Below, one piece after another: positions 45,383 through 58,743 of a DNA stretch of 64,000 nucleotides. The notes beneath the pieces are model-generated. The model did not search any database and was not told the DNA's origin. It saw only the letters and a program-made list of their open reading frames with translations. How positions within the stretch are numbered: position 1 is the stretch's first letter; each line of letters starts with the position of its first letter. This DNA is from Physcia stellaris. Its lineage: Eukaryota > Ascomycota > Lecanoromycetes > Caliciales > Physciaceae. Both the position numbers and the translations under genes were made by a program. The stretch lies in contig JABSSW010000016.1 of assembly GCA_018902385.1 (NCBI GenBank), positions 248,001 to 312,000 on the forward strand. Direction: 5' to 3'.

Positions 45383-46690
45383 ACTGTATGACACCGTATC
45401 GATTTTGCATTGCAATCAATAGCTAGCCGCGAGTAGACCTCGACGGGAGAAAGCCATCGGCGTTCAAAGCTTCCCTTCGAGCTTCCTTCCAGCCTTGGTG
45501 CGAGTTGTTTGATGTCGCGTTTCGTGCCGTCGTTGCAGTAACTCATAGCTTTGGCTGCCCTTGCGTCGTAGCAGAGAACAAGAGGGAAAAGTTTCGAGAA
45601 ATTGCGATACTACATGATTTCCACCGAAGAAAATGACCTCGCTCAATTTTCTCTCAGTCCGAGATTGCAGACTATACACCAGGAGCCTATAAGAGCACCA
45701 GCTTTTGCGACATGCTTGATATCGGCTGGTGGCTGTCATGGACTCGGCGCTAAAGAGAACATGGAGAGTCTGATACTAGGGCGTTTAGTAGAGAACGGAG
45801 GTTGGCGGAATTTCGAAGGAAAGGTGGCAAGGGTTTCGTAAAAAAAGAAGACATGCAAGTGGGTTCGACACGGTGAACGGATTTCGAAGGAGGAATCCTA
45901 TATTGAGGCGCGTCCTGAGGGCTTTGCGTCAGCCCGATTCTCCTCAAGCCAGATCGATCAACTTGGGACTGACGCACTAGCAGGGCCTTTTAACAGTTGA
46001 GCACAGATGCAACGGGCATATGCGAATACGATGTCTTCGGTACCCACCGACTCCACACTGTGGGGAGGACTTTTTAAGCGGTTTTTCTGTTGTGTCTACT
46101 GTTGAGGTACTTCAGCCGCAAACAGTTCGTTGAAATGAAGATGAGTGGAAACGAGATATGCGACGAATGGGGGTTTTTTGAAGAATTGAGGCTCATTCAG
46201 GAGTCATGATATGAATGTGGGTAAAACAATCAGCTTGTCATTTTCAACTCAAGACAATAGACTGACTGAACATGCCTCGTTGCCTAATCAATCGACCGTT
46301 TCCCCGTCTTATCATAAGTAAAAGAGCGTTGATGGCTTTCCAGCCTGGAGAAAAACAAAGCACGATCGTTTAAAATCGCAGATAAACAGAGCTTCAAGAA
46401 AGGTTCACAAAGAGCTTGTCTTCGAACTAGACACGTAGAGACAGGATAGGAAGAGTGTGCCAGAAAAGCCTTATGCATCATTGATCACCGAGACAAACAG
46501 TGAATAGCCCCCCACTCGCCCGGCTCCTCCAGTGGAGTTCGACCTGTCGAAGTTCGCGATGACATGCCGTTCTTCCCTCCATAGGAGCATCGGAACCTAT
46601 CGCCCACAACAACCATACGAAAGGGTCACAAGTATGGTGTGCAACAACAGGTGGGTAGAACAATCAGTCGTCTAGGTGCCTCGCAGCCTC
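45383..46690. other. Intergenic, no supported gene
   Basis: Short frames on both strands without recognisable features. Contains the 3' flank of the knottin-like gene. Confidence 0.45.
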
Positions 46691-47332
46691 CTAAGTGCAA
46701 GTACCCCCTTGCTTGAAGTCCCCCCCAGGTGGGTAATAGCATGTTCCCGAACAACAGGACAGGTTGAATATACATTTTGCTCCTTTCGCGTTGCACTGGG
46801 CTAAATGATTCACAGTCAGCTTATCTGAGCAGACCAGTTGAGATCAAAATTCTCCTATTACAGCCATGCGAACCCAGTTCAAGCATAGAGGTTGTCATGA
46901 CACTCTTCCCTTAGAGATAGTCTGATTCATTGGTAGGCTCCAGAAGATACTGCTATATGATCGAGACCAGTATAGAGACAGGGGATAGAGTCTATGACAT
47001 AGAGAAAGATCTGAACAAGGCTAATGCATAAACCGCTAGCCTCCTTTCTTTCTGCGGGCGTGAGACTGTGAAATTCTAGGTCACTTACTATGGACGCCGC
47101 CATCGAGCCCATTGTTGTAGAGGGTCAAGACTTGAATCAGATCATTCACCACCTTAGCACTGACTCGTTTCTGCTCATTATGGAGGTACTGGGCCTTATC
47201 GACGCGTTCGGTCTCGAAACCATGCTCATGGATGACTGCGTCGATGACGAATTCATCTCCAGATTGGACCTTGGGTGCAGCACTGGTGCCGATGATCAAC
47301 AAAGCTGGGAGGGCAAGGATGGAGAACCTCAT
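46691..47332 (-). CDS. Secreted knottin-like six-cysteine protein (2 exons)
   Basis: Predicted 117 aa. Exon 1 is 47332-47089 and exon 2 is 46800-46691. The 288-bp intron begins GTAAGT and ends GCTGAC...TTTAG, and the frame joins exactly. Exon 1 encodes a signal peptide (MRFSILALPALLIIGTSA) and a Cys-free pro-region with a Kex2-type KR at 55-56. Exon 2 carries all six cysteines, C84, C91, C97, C98, C102 and C116, spaced C-x6-C-x5-CC-x3-C-x13-C, the inhibitor cystine knot arrangement. Knottins are tight disulfide scaffolds used as protease inhibitors, antimicrobials, toxins or effectors; target and activity cannot be told here. The intron is long for this genome, so a missed exon is possible, although splice signals and frame fit without one. 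Confidence 0.75.
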
Positions 47333-49762
47333 ATTGGGTAGCTTGGATCGAGAAAGCGAAGTAAAAATTGTATTGGAGTTTGGAAAGGGTTTGGATCTTG
47401 GAGGATATTGGTATTGTCTTGAAGAGATGGTTCATTATAGATGGCGGAATGATGAAGATATATGTAGTAAGCCCGAAGGGCGATCCTTGCCAGCTTGTGT
47501 AAGACATGGCCTGCGGGGAGCGCGGAGAAGGCCCAAACCGTCATGTTGCAGGTGTGCAGGAGGGCTTGCTTTCCATGATTCATCAATGATAGATGCCGGA
47601 CGAGATGTCGTACGCGTGTAATTCTCACCTTGTCCGAACACGGTCTGTCGTGGGACATTATTAAAACAAGGATGTAGAAGCCGTGATGCGTCTCCCCCAC
47701 TTATATGCAGAATGATCGTAATCCTATCGATGATGAGCCCATTTAAGAGGCGTCAGTCGAACATGCAATCGCCACGCACTGTCCCAGAGACCAGAAATCG
47801 CATTATTTGGCAGGGTAAAAAAAGCGTGCTGCTTGAAGAGGCAATCGTCGACTCAGCCGGCAAGGATTCTTCAAGCACAACTCCTGCTAGCCTTTGTTTT
47901 ATCCGCAAACTTCCAAGCCGATGAAGACAATGGCATTTTTTTATTCCCACAGCTTATGATACCTTGAAGCTGTATCAAAGAAGCGCTACATATTCATTGA
48001 GGATAAGTCCGGACAAGAGCAGCCTATGTGAGCCAGATAGACGTGCGTGGGAGGAGAACAGCTTAACCTAGATGCAGATTTCTTAATGGTGTGTTGCTGT
48101 TCTTAACATCATGCTTCTTTTCGTATGTGTCGATGATTGAATGCTTGGACGACTCGTGGAGCAGCATAATGCCAACGTGTTTTGCCCAGACAGCCTCTCA
48201 TTTCGATCTGTAAAACCGAAAACGTGGTTGTACATATCCCTCATATTAGCCACTGTAACCAAAAGGTGGCACACCCTAGCCATTGTACGTCATGAAACCA
48301 CGTACAACGAGTCAAAGGATTGAAACGCATAATGGATTATCCCTTTCTCGGTGAAGAATTGAGGATACCTGATTTGATTTGCTTTTTGGTGCCCCAGATT
48401 GCGCAGAGAAGTGGGAGCGTTTGATTTTTGTCTTGGGGTTTTCTGCAAGCTTTGCTAGAGCTATGACTAATCGTCAAAGCAGGCATTAAGAACCGAGGAC
48501 ACCGGGATAGGCCGGGGCTACCGCGGACTTCAACAGACATCATGTACGCGCAAGGTCCTCCGTAGAACTTGTCTTTCTCTGTATGGTTCTTTATGTTAGA
48601 TGCACGGATATTGCTTCCGGTTAAATTGAGGGGGCCTCACGAGGATACCTTGGTGTGTGCCAATCCTGGAATAACTCAGCGCTCTCTGTCCGTCGACCGG
48701 GTCATTTGACTGTCCTCTCTGCTAGTCTCCTGCTCTCGAAGGGAGAAAAGGTCTGGATGGCGAATGAATGCAGATGATGATTCCTGTAGGTATCGCCACA
48801 GTCGTCAATTATCATGTCTGCACGCGGTCCATATTCTTCAGAGGAACTTCTGTAGTCTTGCAGGACTCAGCAAGTGGCAAGAAGAGGGGGAACCCCCACA
48901 AACTTCGCCACCTTATCAATCCGCGTTAATTGGCCTATGAACCTCACGATGTGGTGGCTCATTCACCAAGACATCGTCGAAGGTGAACGGTGCAAAACTA
49001 GAGAGAGAGCCAACTTTTGAGTTGTGTAAAGATAAGGAGGGTCTTTTTCCGTTTCGGCCGACTGGACGAGACGGATCGGTAAAAGGAATACGCTCCTGAT
49101 CCGGCGGGTCTGGTAGGCCCGTAGCTCTGATAGCGAAGCGATGGTGGCGAGACCAATCTAAATAGTTCACATGCTGCTGCGGTACGGATCGGGAAGGGCG
49201 GATTTTGCACCAACTTGATGGCCGCGCTCCACGCACACCCCCAACTGCTAGAGCCGCTCCAAACATCGGGCCAACTTCACCATCATTTGGGGAGATGATG
49301 CAAATGATAAGTCATGATAGATCCTGGCGGGTGTTGCTCCGCTTTCATCTACCCCTCTCTGTGTGCAACGTACATGCAGCAGGCGGCCCGAATAGGCAAA
49401 GCGATGTGCAAACACACCCAAGCCCACAGTCGTTCCCAGCTTCGCTGTCTATGTTTCCGTGAGATTCTGCATTCCGATGATATCCTATCATCCGGATCGA
49501 GCTCTCCGAGATTCCATGCAGCAGAAGATTGCATATGCACCTAGTGTATTGGTAAGTATTATCGGGGTCAGACAGATCCCCCATCCTTCTCTGCGTCCTG
49601 CTCGATTCGAAAATCACGATGTAGACTCTCTGTGGGATTATTGGAGGTAGATCTATGATATCCCTATGATAAGTCAATCCATCTCACTTGAGTTCGAGGA
49701 TTTTTTTCTTTGCTTATTCTTCTGCTAATAGGAATATTGCCATCACATATGAATTATTCCAA
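47333..49762. other. Intergenic, no supported gene
   Basis: 2.4 kb between the knottin-like gene and the DUF3176 gene. Short frames at 48083-48543 and 48916-49677 have no recognisable family and overlap one another on both strands. Confidence 0.45.
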
Positions 49763-52001
49763 TCAGTTCCTTCTATGTTGATCCCTCATCCGCAGCACTA
49801 GTCCGCTGGTACGCGTTTTCATCATCATGATCTCCATCCTGGAAGCGACGTGATCCATCTCACTGATTTTGTGAAGCTCTGCAAACCTCTCGCTTGATCC
49901 ACTAAGCCCATGGAATAGTAGCGCCAACTCGGAGTCCTTCCAAACGTGTGCACCGCGCTTTTGCGTCCTAACAATACCCATTACCAAGAACAAGGTGCCG
50001 GTGGCAGCCAGAAACGCCGGAAGTGCAACCCACGGCCATAGCACGCGGATATAAGTCTCGGTGATACCGAGCTGACCACTGACGGTGTGATTGCTGGCGT
50101 CACGGATGTAGTTTGTCATTGCCTTGGCGAGATTGTCCATTGCAAGAGACATGTTGGGAGATGAGTCAAACCCGGCCATCAGAGGGGATGAGAATGTAGC
50201 GTTAAGGTCTATAGGTCGTGACTGGGTTGTTTCGCTCACGTTGCCTGTCAACAAGGTATCCAGTGCTACCTCAAGCGCTGGCTCGGTCGCTGGACCAAAG
50301 TTCAGCGTCAAGCTATTAGCTTCGTTGGGAAAAACATAAGTAACTTTCATAAAACCTGGGCTAGTGCTCAGGTTACGATCTGGATAAATCGTATTGAGGA
50401 CAGATGAATTGAGCTGGCCGGAAGAAATTGCGACATTGCGATTTTGTAGGCAAAAACTCATTGAGCATAAGTCGGCCCCTAAGACAGATCCTGGCGAAGA
50501 GAACGAGGTGGATGTTCGAATAAATGCGTACAGACCAAATCCTGCGGGTGTGCGATTCGTATCTGCAATTCCGTCCGAGCTTAACGCCCAGGTAATGAGT
50601 CGCGGTGCCCCTTTCAAACCATGAACCCGTGATCCATCCAAACACATAGTGAAGGTTGATGTCGTGATATTGGTCAATTTAGAATGATCAAAGCCCTGAG
50701 ATTGATAATAACCGTTCAGCTCCATCGGGATGCTGTAGGTAAATGTCATGTTCTTCTGGTCGACCTTGTCCAGATTTAAAATCGGGGTTGACTGCGAGGT
50801 AGAGGACTGCTGCATTTGTTGAGTCACGTCTTGACAGCTTGAGCAGAAACCCAGCGAAGCAAACCTGGGCCACAGGCAATTGCCAGTTGGACATGGGGGT
50901 TGTGTGTCCGGTACCGGACCTGGCTTGTACACTGCATCTTCGATTGCTACAACGAGAGAGGGATCGAAAGTCTGATCAGTCACTTCACTGAATCTTAGTA
51001 GGTACACAGATAATCTGATAGATGCGCCTAGCACAATAAGAACACCAGTGAACAGAAATTGCATTACTAGACTTACTGGGTCCAAGTTCTGCCACGTCCA
51101 AGGCTTGTTGTACCGTTATCGATGGACTATCTTGGTAAACCACTCGGCTGGATACGCGTATTAGTTGCTGAAAGAAAGGGTCAAGTGCAAGGACGAGGAT
51201 AGTAATCAAGGCACCTATTGAGGCCCAGGAGCTTCACGAAGTCAGCAACAGCATCATGTGTAGCCAAAAAGTAACCTACCGTCCTTTGTCGGACAACAGT
51301 AACAGTGAGGAGCCGAGTGGCCCTCTACTCGCTTCATCGTAAAGCTGCAACTTCTGGAGCTGGCGGGTCCGACCCGAGAACAAGAGCCACTTAAACTGAC
51401 TTAGGGTTGCGGAAATAGAGAATATCAGCGAGCTTTTTGATATTGTAGATAATATAGAGACTATTGCGTTCAGGGATATACCCTGTGGGAGTTGTGCAAC
51501 GTTGCGTCCGTTGTAGACGATCAGAATGATCACCAGTGCAGAAAATGTACCGAGGCTAAGAACAACAGCAAGAATTTCCCACAGCCACCAATCTGTGAAC
51601 AACCTGTCATAGAAAGTCTTTAACGCCATATGGGCCTGCTTTGGCGGAGCTTTTGGAGGAGCAACCGCTCGACGAGGAAAATGGGATGGCGAACGAGAAG
51701 CACGAGATGGTGATTGAGCGAGAAAGAAATTTGATTGAGACGCATTGGCTGATTGAGGGAGATGCCCTGCGGATTGAGGGGCATGAGATGCTGGGCCAGA
51801 GGGAGCGTGTCCCGGTTGATGTTGTCGTAGTTGAGATGGAAGACGGATTGGTGAATGGGTGATCTGGGTCGCCGCATGAGGAAGAGAAGGCGCTGAACGA
51901 GGAGGTCCGATATGAGGACCAGGCTGCATGGTGGCAAAAACTGATATAGGGCGCGATGTGTTGCCCCTGGAGGTCCTTCTAGGAATGCTGTTCGACGCCA
52001 T
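49763..52001 (-). CDS. DUF3176 multi-pass membrane protein (3 exons)
   Basis: Predicted 698 aa. Exons: 52001-51280, 51231-51077, 50982-49763; introns 48 and 94 bp; sum a multiple of three. The first ~120 residues are Ser/Pro/Gln/His-rich and disordered. The family core follows: DWWLWEILAVVLSLGTFSAL (first helix), LPQGISLNAIVSILSTISKS (second), FKWLLFSG and YDEASRGPLGSSLLLL, then SWASIGALITILVLALDPFF (third), a long extracellular region with conserved Cys (PPCPTGNCLW; GFCSSCQD) and many N-x-S/T sites, and a last helix (RVLWPWVALPAFLAATGTLF) before a charged tail. DUF3176 proteins are common in Pezizomycotina; their function is not known. Confidence 0.9.
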
Positions 52002-52814
52002 CTTTTTCCGGCGAGGCTCTATCAACGCATTGGACCAACAGGTATGAACTTCGCAGCATGGGAGACGTTTAGTATTTGGAAGGGTTTAAAAAGTACAGAT
52101 ATGAGGCGTGGATAATGGCAAAGAAGGCTGAGCAGATGTACGCAAGCGTAGGCAATCTTTTCATTTGAAAAGAGTGACTGAGGAAATTTACAACTGTACT
52201 GCAAGACGTGGCGTTCGGGGGTACAGAAAGTCAAAGATTTACTTACTGGTGGAGGGTGACCCCCTTGTCTTGGCGCCTTGAAACGGCCTGGAGGATGATG
52301 TCCGAAGAATCCCTCCAACATTAGGCCGACTTCGTGCTCTGGGGGCGGCCTAGGGTCTCGATTCACCTTGAAGGAACACTACTTTGAAAAAGGGTGCCAG
52401 TGCCTGGGATGGAACCTTTCAGAACGACAAAAAGATGTCATACTTACTGTAGTGCTTTACAGCTCTTTCGAAATAAGACTAGATCAAAGAGAACATGTTC
52501 AACATCGAGTTGTCATTGTTCACGAGGCTGGAATTGGAGCAAGCAGAAAACCAAATGTTTCTGCGCCGGATGGTGGCGGAGTGCATCGTGTACCCATACT
52601 TCGGGGATTTCCAAAGTAAGTAACAACAGCGTGATCGGCTACCTGATTGGTCCTACCATGACATCTTGTACAATAGTAGGAGATTCATGAAGAATATAGG
52701 TAGCACAAGCAACGATGGCGTCGTGAAGAGTCGAAGGTGGCATTTGGTTAGGTTGCTATGGAGATAGCCGTGGATTTGTTTGGGGTCCGGAGACTGAAAG
52801 CGGCTATATTACCC
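52002..52814. other. Upstream of DUF3176 gene, no supported gene
   Basis: Short unmatched frames on both strands; should contain the DUF3176 promoter. Confidence 0.45.
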
Positions 52815-52816
52815 TA

Positions 52817-52962
52817 GAAGAATCCACCCGGTAACCGGACAAACCCAGTAACCGGACAGCCTAGGGTTGACGGGGGCTCTTCTAGGGTTAGGGTGAGAAC
52901 TTACGAGGCCAACCCTAGGTTGTCCGGTTACTGGGTTTGTCCGGTTACCGGGTGGATCCTTC
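52817..52962. mobile_element. 146-bp foldback MITE, TA target site
   Basis: Two arms of about 54 bp (GAAGAATCCACCCGGTAACC from 52817, complement ending at 52962) with only about two mismatches surround a ~40-bp centre. TA lies directly outside both ends (52815-52816, 52963-52964), the duplication expected of Tc1/mariner-type transposition. Each arm repeats GTAACCGGACA. Non-coding. Confidence 0.8.
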
Positions 52963-52964
52963 TA

Positions 52965-54315
52965 ACCCTATGTATAAATTCGGGCCCCGGGCTCAAAGAA
53001 CCATGGTCTCAATGCTTGGTTTCTTATTAATTTTACGATGGTCTGAAACAGTGTAAGGACTCGCTGGAAAATTGATTCCGACCTTCCTCAAGACTGAGGT
53101 ACCGACAACAGATTTGTAGACCCTATCAAGAAAAAGATGGCTACACTGGTTCGTACTTCGTAGGACAGGTCAGTATGGATGCCTTGATTTTTTCCCTGAA
53201 CAAACCTCTTTGTCTTCCGGCTTAGGGCAGGAGCTCTTGGTAGGCACATATCCTTGCGGATGAATGGCGAGTACGTACTGAGCTTTACAAAACTTCATTC
53301 ACACCATCGTCCTTGTGTCGGTGCTCATCTGGGTGAGAATTCGTAGCACATTACAGTTCTTTCATGCTATTCAGCTGTTGACTCTCCTCAGCTGTCTGTT
53401 GAGCTCTTGATAGTACGCTCTCGGCGTCGTTTATGGACAAAATCGCGTGTATCTAGCTGGGTAGGCGAGCTAGCCGGCGATGCTACTGCTCAGCAGAGCC
53501 CTTGTTGTGGGTGTTCTCTTGGATAGGCGGTGCTCGCTGGCAGGGCCGTTCACCAAAGTCTGTATACGGAAGCCTTCAGGGGCATTAGCTGGCTTTCAAG
53601 GTCCGGATCATCCCCTTGTTCCCCTCTTTGTCGACAATTGGGCATGTCATGCGCAAAGTCGGCTATTTGTCAGTGCAGTCCCGAGCATCCCTCCGGAATC
53701 TAGTTCTCGCTTGTCGTACACTTCTTGCTGAACACTCCTGATTGTATTGTTCAAAAATGTCTTGTCCGTTACATATTTTGTATTCAGCTCTGGTACCCCC
53801 TGGTATGGTGGATTCTTACCTCTCATTCATCGTCATTGAACCCACTATTATCTCATGATGGCAGGACACGGTTCTCTCCGTGTATAGGACTGAAGAATGC
53901 GACGTGAAAGTAGCATAGTCTTTTCATTTCGCCCTTGCACTTCTAACGTAGGAAAGAAACCGTTTTCTCTGAATGGGAAGCCTCAGGATAGGATAGCTCC
54001 AGGAGAGGACAGTGTTGGTGGTAAAGTAGTAGACTTGAGCGATCGGCGACATCACTTAAGCGCCACCAACCAACAGCTATCAGGGAGACCTTTTGCTGGG
54101 TTGTTGGGAGCGACGAAGCACGTCTTTTCCTACTTCTCAAAGCCTGTTCTTTCATCTCAAGCCCTTCCACTTAGGTGGCGAAAAGCAATGCTGGTTCGCT
54201 GCTGTCCGCGTCTTTCTCTGCGCTCTCATTGAAATCCTCGTTCTCAAATCTCGATCTCATCACCGGAATCTGAGCAGACTTGGCTGTGAGAGCGCTTTGT
54301 GCAAGCTGTTGGCAA
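52965..54315. other. Intergenic left flank of the nested transposons
   Basis: No supported gene; short plus-strand frames (53480-54425) match nothing I know. Confidence 0.45.
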
Positions 54316-54323
54316 TAACTTTA

Positions 54324-54424
54324 GGGAGCCATTATCCGGACTTGAAATTCGTATTGGGATTTGTCAAGACCTTTATATCCGGTAAATCCGACCTCCAGCA
54401 CTCGATTCCAAATGCTCGATTCTG
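54324..54424 (+). repeat. Left terminal inverted repeat of the MULE
   Basis: Pairs with 63542-63642. Differences between the two repeats are mainly C/T before a pyrimidine or G/A after a purine, for example GAGCCATT versus GAGTCATT. Confidence 0.85.
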
Positions 54425-54629
54425 AACGATTCAGCATCATTTCACGATTGCACATGATATCGCATTGGATTTAGCGTGAATAGATCAATTGCATTGATAT
54501 TAACGTAGAAAAAGTTCGATTTTCTATTTAACAACAGAGTCTCGATCAATCAAATGAGATTTGCACGATCGCAATAGTTATTTCTCTCTCTTTTCGTTTG
54601 TTTTTTATTTTTCGCATGTTTTTCATCTT

Positions 54630-55949
54630 CTAGTCAGTTTTCGTTCGCTTGTTGATATTTGCATTGATGTTGATTTTTCGTTTGCGTTCGATGATGATTC
54701 GCATTGAATTGATTGTGATCGTCGTGAAATCAATAAATTTCTCATCATATTGCATCGATTGACTGTACAGTTGACTTGATGAAAAAAACATAATCGTGTA
54801 ATTAAACGAAAAAGATTGATTCGAAAAAATTTGCATTATTTCGTCAATCGTTAAATCAATTGCTTGAACGTGCTCGAAATCGAAAAACATTCGTTGTGTA
54901 AAATTATCGAACGCTCGTTGACGTTTTTCAAGACGAATTTGCTCTGCAGCGATTTTCGATCGATTCGATGCGAATTTGAAACGATTTTTCGAACACATCT
55001 TTTGCGAATTCTGTATGTTCAATAATGAGTCGTGAATTGATGTTTTTTTCATTTTCATTTCGATATCGACGAAAATCGCTGAATCAACGTAATGACGCTT
55101 TGATTTCTTGAAACGTCAATGTGAATGAACGTCGATGAATAACAATATTTTTTTTCGATTCGCATCGATCATTCGTTTCTCGATTATGTGAACACAAAAC
55201 AAATTCATGAAATTTTTGAAACGTTTGATACAAAAAGAAAAATTGATGTTGTTGTTTCGAGCGTTCATCAATTTTTCGTATTGATGTAAAATTTCGATTA
55301 ATGCGAAAAGTATAATCAACGCTCGTAAATTTCGAAATATGACTTTGTTCAAACGTTTCGAATAATTCGTTTTAGTTTGATTCAAAATCAATACGTACGC
55401 AAAGCGTTGACGATCGCATATTTTAACGATTTTTCGAATTACAATATCGATGTCGTTTTGAAAATTTCGTAAAGTCGTTTTTAATGCAACATGTTGATTT
55501 TTCGATCGAAAAAAAATGTGATTGTTGAAATGTAAATATTCGTCGATTCACATTTTACATCATTTGATCTTTTTGAACAGAATTTTTGAACAATGTAACG
55601 AAATATGTCGTCATTAATTGACTCATAAATGTTTTGAATGTCTTTTCAAGCTTGATCGAGTTTTTTTTCACTGTTGACGTACAGAAAATGTTGAAAATGA
55701 CTTTGTACAAAAAACGAATCATGTTTATTGTCAAAAAATTGAATTCATAGTTTTTTCGAATTCGTTCGATCTCGAAAATATTTGTGACAATTGATGAGAA
55801 CGTTTTGTTTCAAATGTCAACAACATAGAAAATGTACAATTGAAAAACAGATTTCTTGAACAATAGCAATAGAAATGTTGAATTCTTCATCTGAAAATCA
55901 CATTTTTGATAGAGATATGTTCAGCTTTTGATACAATTTCTTGTACGTT
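54630..55949 (-). pseudogene. MULE transposase, C-terminal half (mutated)
   Basis: Continuation of the transposase after the gypsy insertion. The frame at 55391-55116 has KLMNARNNNINF and a segment LFCVHIIEKR...ILLFIDVHSH, resembling the conserved region near the end of fungal Hop-type MULE transposases (LPCVHRI...LLLEDVHPHW). The frame at 55058-54630 is a charged tail. Stops and loss of Cys/Trp codons make it inactive. Confidence 0.65.
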
Positions 55950-55954
55950 TTGAT

Positions 55955-56179
55955 TGTTACGAGCATGCCTGACAGATAAATCTGACAGATAGATAGTTAA
56001 TATGATATGTGATCGAACAACGAGCTATGCTCTAATTCTACGTCGAAATTAGCGTGATTTGAGATTTGACGTCGCACATTGTTTGCAATTTCAACATTTT
56101 GTATTTATTTGTTTTTGCAGACTTATTGTCTTCGTCTAATTAATCAATCAATACAATCATACAAACACGACTCATGATA
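55955..56179 (+). repeat. 5' LTR of the gypsy element
   Basis: Starts TGTTACGAGCATGCC and ends CTCATGATA. It differs from the 3' LTR at about 21 sites, all transitions, each C/T before C or T, or G/A after G or A. Confidence 0.9.
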
Positions 56180-56211
56180 TTACAATAAATTTTCAATTTC
56201 TATCGCTCGTC

Positions 56212-57870
56212 GTGATACGCGAGCGCTCAAAAATAAAATCTCAAATCGATCAAGTTTTTCGTGAAAGACAAACGACGAAAAGTTTTTTTGACGAAACAAA
56301 CGACGAAAATCGTGTAATTACAAATCGAATTTACACGCAAACGACGAAGTTTTCGACGATAAAAAACGACGAAACGACGACGATTTTTTATTTTTTTTTT
56401 TATTTTTTCGAAATGACTCGCAATCATCATGAAACAATTTCACTCAATTCATTTCGTCAAAATCTGAATATCGACGAGATACAAAAGAACGTTGAGCAAA
56501 TGCTGAACGAAATTCACGAAATCGATGAAAAATTCACGATTCGTTACAAGTTTCGTCAATTTTTTTTTATTTCAGACGTTGTGTCGAATCAGAACGACGA
56601 TGTCACGCATTTTTTGAACATAAAAATCGTTCGTCAATTGAAATATTGAATTCAACATCATTTCAACGATTTTTTGAACGTGTTCAATGATTTACGCATC
56701 GATCGAAACAAATATTTGATCGTTTTAAAGAATTTTCACGAATTCGTCAAGTTGTTCAAAATTCAGAAAAAAATTTATTCGATATCGATAATATTCTTGA
56801 GCAAATACGCGACAAACTTAAAGCGTTCGAAAAAAAAAAAACGAATGATGAGTCAACTCATTGACAAACGTATTGAATATGACGATTTGATCAAATTGAA
56901 TAAAATTCGTCGCTTTGAACGTGTTTTCAATTTCGATTCAAATGAAAATTCAAACAATATCGACGATGACGAAAAAAATTCGTTGACGACGATTCGATCG
57001 CTACAAGCTTTGTCAAATTTTCGAAAAAAACGCACGAACAAGCATTCGAATTTCGATAAATTCACGAACGATGTGAATTCTGATTGATTCACGTGAAAAA
57101 TCAACGTTCACGATAAATTCATGATCAACAACGATTGATACGAAATTGTTCGATTCATGATCACGACAATAATTGACTGAATTGGAAAAAGACAGTCAAA
57201 CATATTCAGTTTCGTCGATATAACAATTTGAATTATTTCGAAAATGAAATAATGATGATCAACTTTTTCGAAAACATTTATGAAAATTCAAATCATCAAC
57301 GCAACGTACGTCGAGAGTATCGAGATCTGATCATGTTCGACATTCAGAATTTTCAATTTTTTTATTCGAATTTTCATCGTTTGAGTATTCAAATCAATTT
57401 CGATCAGCTCATTTTGATGAAAAATTTGATTGACAAATTCATTATGTCGCTGAAACAAACTTTGAACAATTCGTCTCGTCATCATTTCTTTTTTCTCGCG
57501 TGAAAAAATGACATTCAGCAAATGTATAACGATCTGATCAGCATTCGGAAAAAAAAATCCGAATTCGAATTCAAAATCAATTCTCGTGATTTTCAAATCG
57601 ACGTTTGCTGTTTCGATTGCAACATCGTTCGTCAAATCAGTCACATCGACGTTCTTTATCAAATTCAAAAACAATCATAAGCATGATTCGATCATCGATC
57701 AATTGATTGTCACGAACAAATGTTTCACGTGTGAAAAATTCGATCACAATTGAAAATTCTGTTTTAACGTCAACAAGTTTCAGAAGCGTCAATGACATAA
57801 ATTGCAAATACATCAATTGAATTTCGATATTGATTCGAGCGAATTTGATTCGAAAAATTGACAATTCACG
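56212..57870 (+). pseudogene. Gypsy gag with zinc knuckle (mutated)
   Basis: The capsid region is recognisable at about 57228-57503 (FFYSNFHRLSIQINFDQLIL, the retrotransposon gag pattern). A CCHC zinc knuckle lies at 57721-57762, read Cys-x2-Cys-x4-His-x4-Cys with a TGA stop inside. Upstream frames at 56212-56649 and 56674-57087 are charged N-terminal parts. Confidence 0.75.
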
Positions 57871-58256
57871 TCAAAAACGCGATTGATGAATGTTTAAAAA
57901 TTTTCTCTATTCACGATAATAATATGTTTGATTTTTTCATCAAGCGATTTCTAGTCATCATTTGTACGTTATCATTCAACGATAATAAACATAAATTAGA
58001 AATTTTAATAGACATTGATGCAATTGATTATGCGTTCATTGATAAAAAAATCGCGCAATTCGTATGCAACATGCTGAGCATGAAATTTGTATCTCTATTA
58101 AAATCGAAATCATTGATTGAATTCGACGATCGTCATGTTTTTTTTATAATTCACGCGATATATTTCAAATTGACGATAAAATTACATTTCGAATTGATCG
58201 CTTTTTTGTTAATCATTGATTTTGATAATCATTCGATAATTTTAGAAAAGTCGTGA
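57858..58256 (+). pseudogene. Gypsy aspartic protease (mutated)
   Basis: Contains EILIDIDAIDYAFIDKKIAQ, a degraded form of the family pattern LIDTGATGYAFID; the active-site DTG has become DID through C-to-T and G-to-A changes. Ends near the conserved HSIILEKS. Confidence 0.8.
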
Positions 58257-58743
58257 ATGAACAGACATGAAATTATATTGAACATGATTTATGATAAATT
58301 GATTTTTAAATCGTTCAGATGCAATCATCACGACAACATATTCAATCAAGCGATGCAAACTCGTCGTTTAAAAACTCTCAAATCAAATCGCCGATGAGAT
58401 GTATTTAATTGACGTCGCGATGCAAGATTATCGCAAAAAAATAATACAAAACACATAACGACGATAGAGTTTCGATATATCATTTTATCACGTCTCAAAA
58501 TCAAATCATTATTTTTTGCTGTTGAGAACGAATTCGATATATTCGATTTTGAATGTTTCGAATGTTCAACTCATTCAAAAATCGAAAACGACGACGAATC
58601 GTCAACAATCGAATCAAATAATTCAGAAATTGATATCACGACGATTACGAAAACGACGTTCGTCAAAAAAAAAATTGAAAAATCAACGCAATAAACGATG
58701 AAAAACGAAAAAACAACAATCAAAATTTTCGTTATTTTCAAAG

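Noticed and set aside
49763-52025. DUF3176 start at 52025 and gag start at 14533
   Set aside because: Both positions are TTG codons; the first true ATGs are 52001 and 14608.
52870-52895. TTAGGG-like repeats suggesting telomeric sequence
   Set aside because: Only isolated CTAGGGTTAGGG within the centre of a foldback MITE; not a telomere array.
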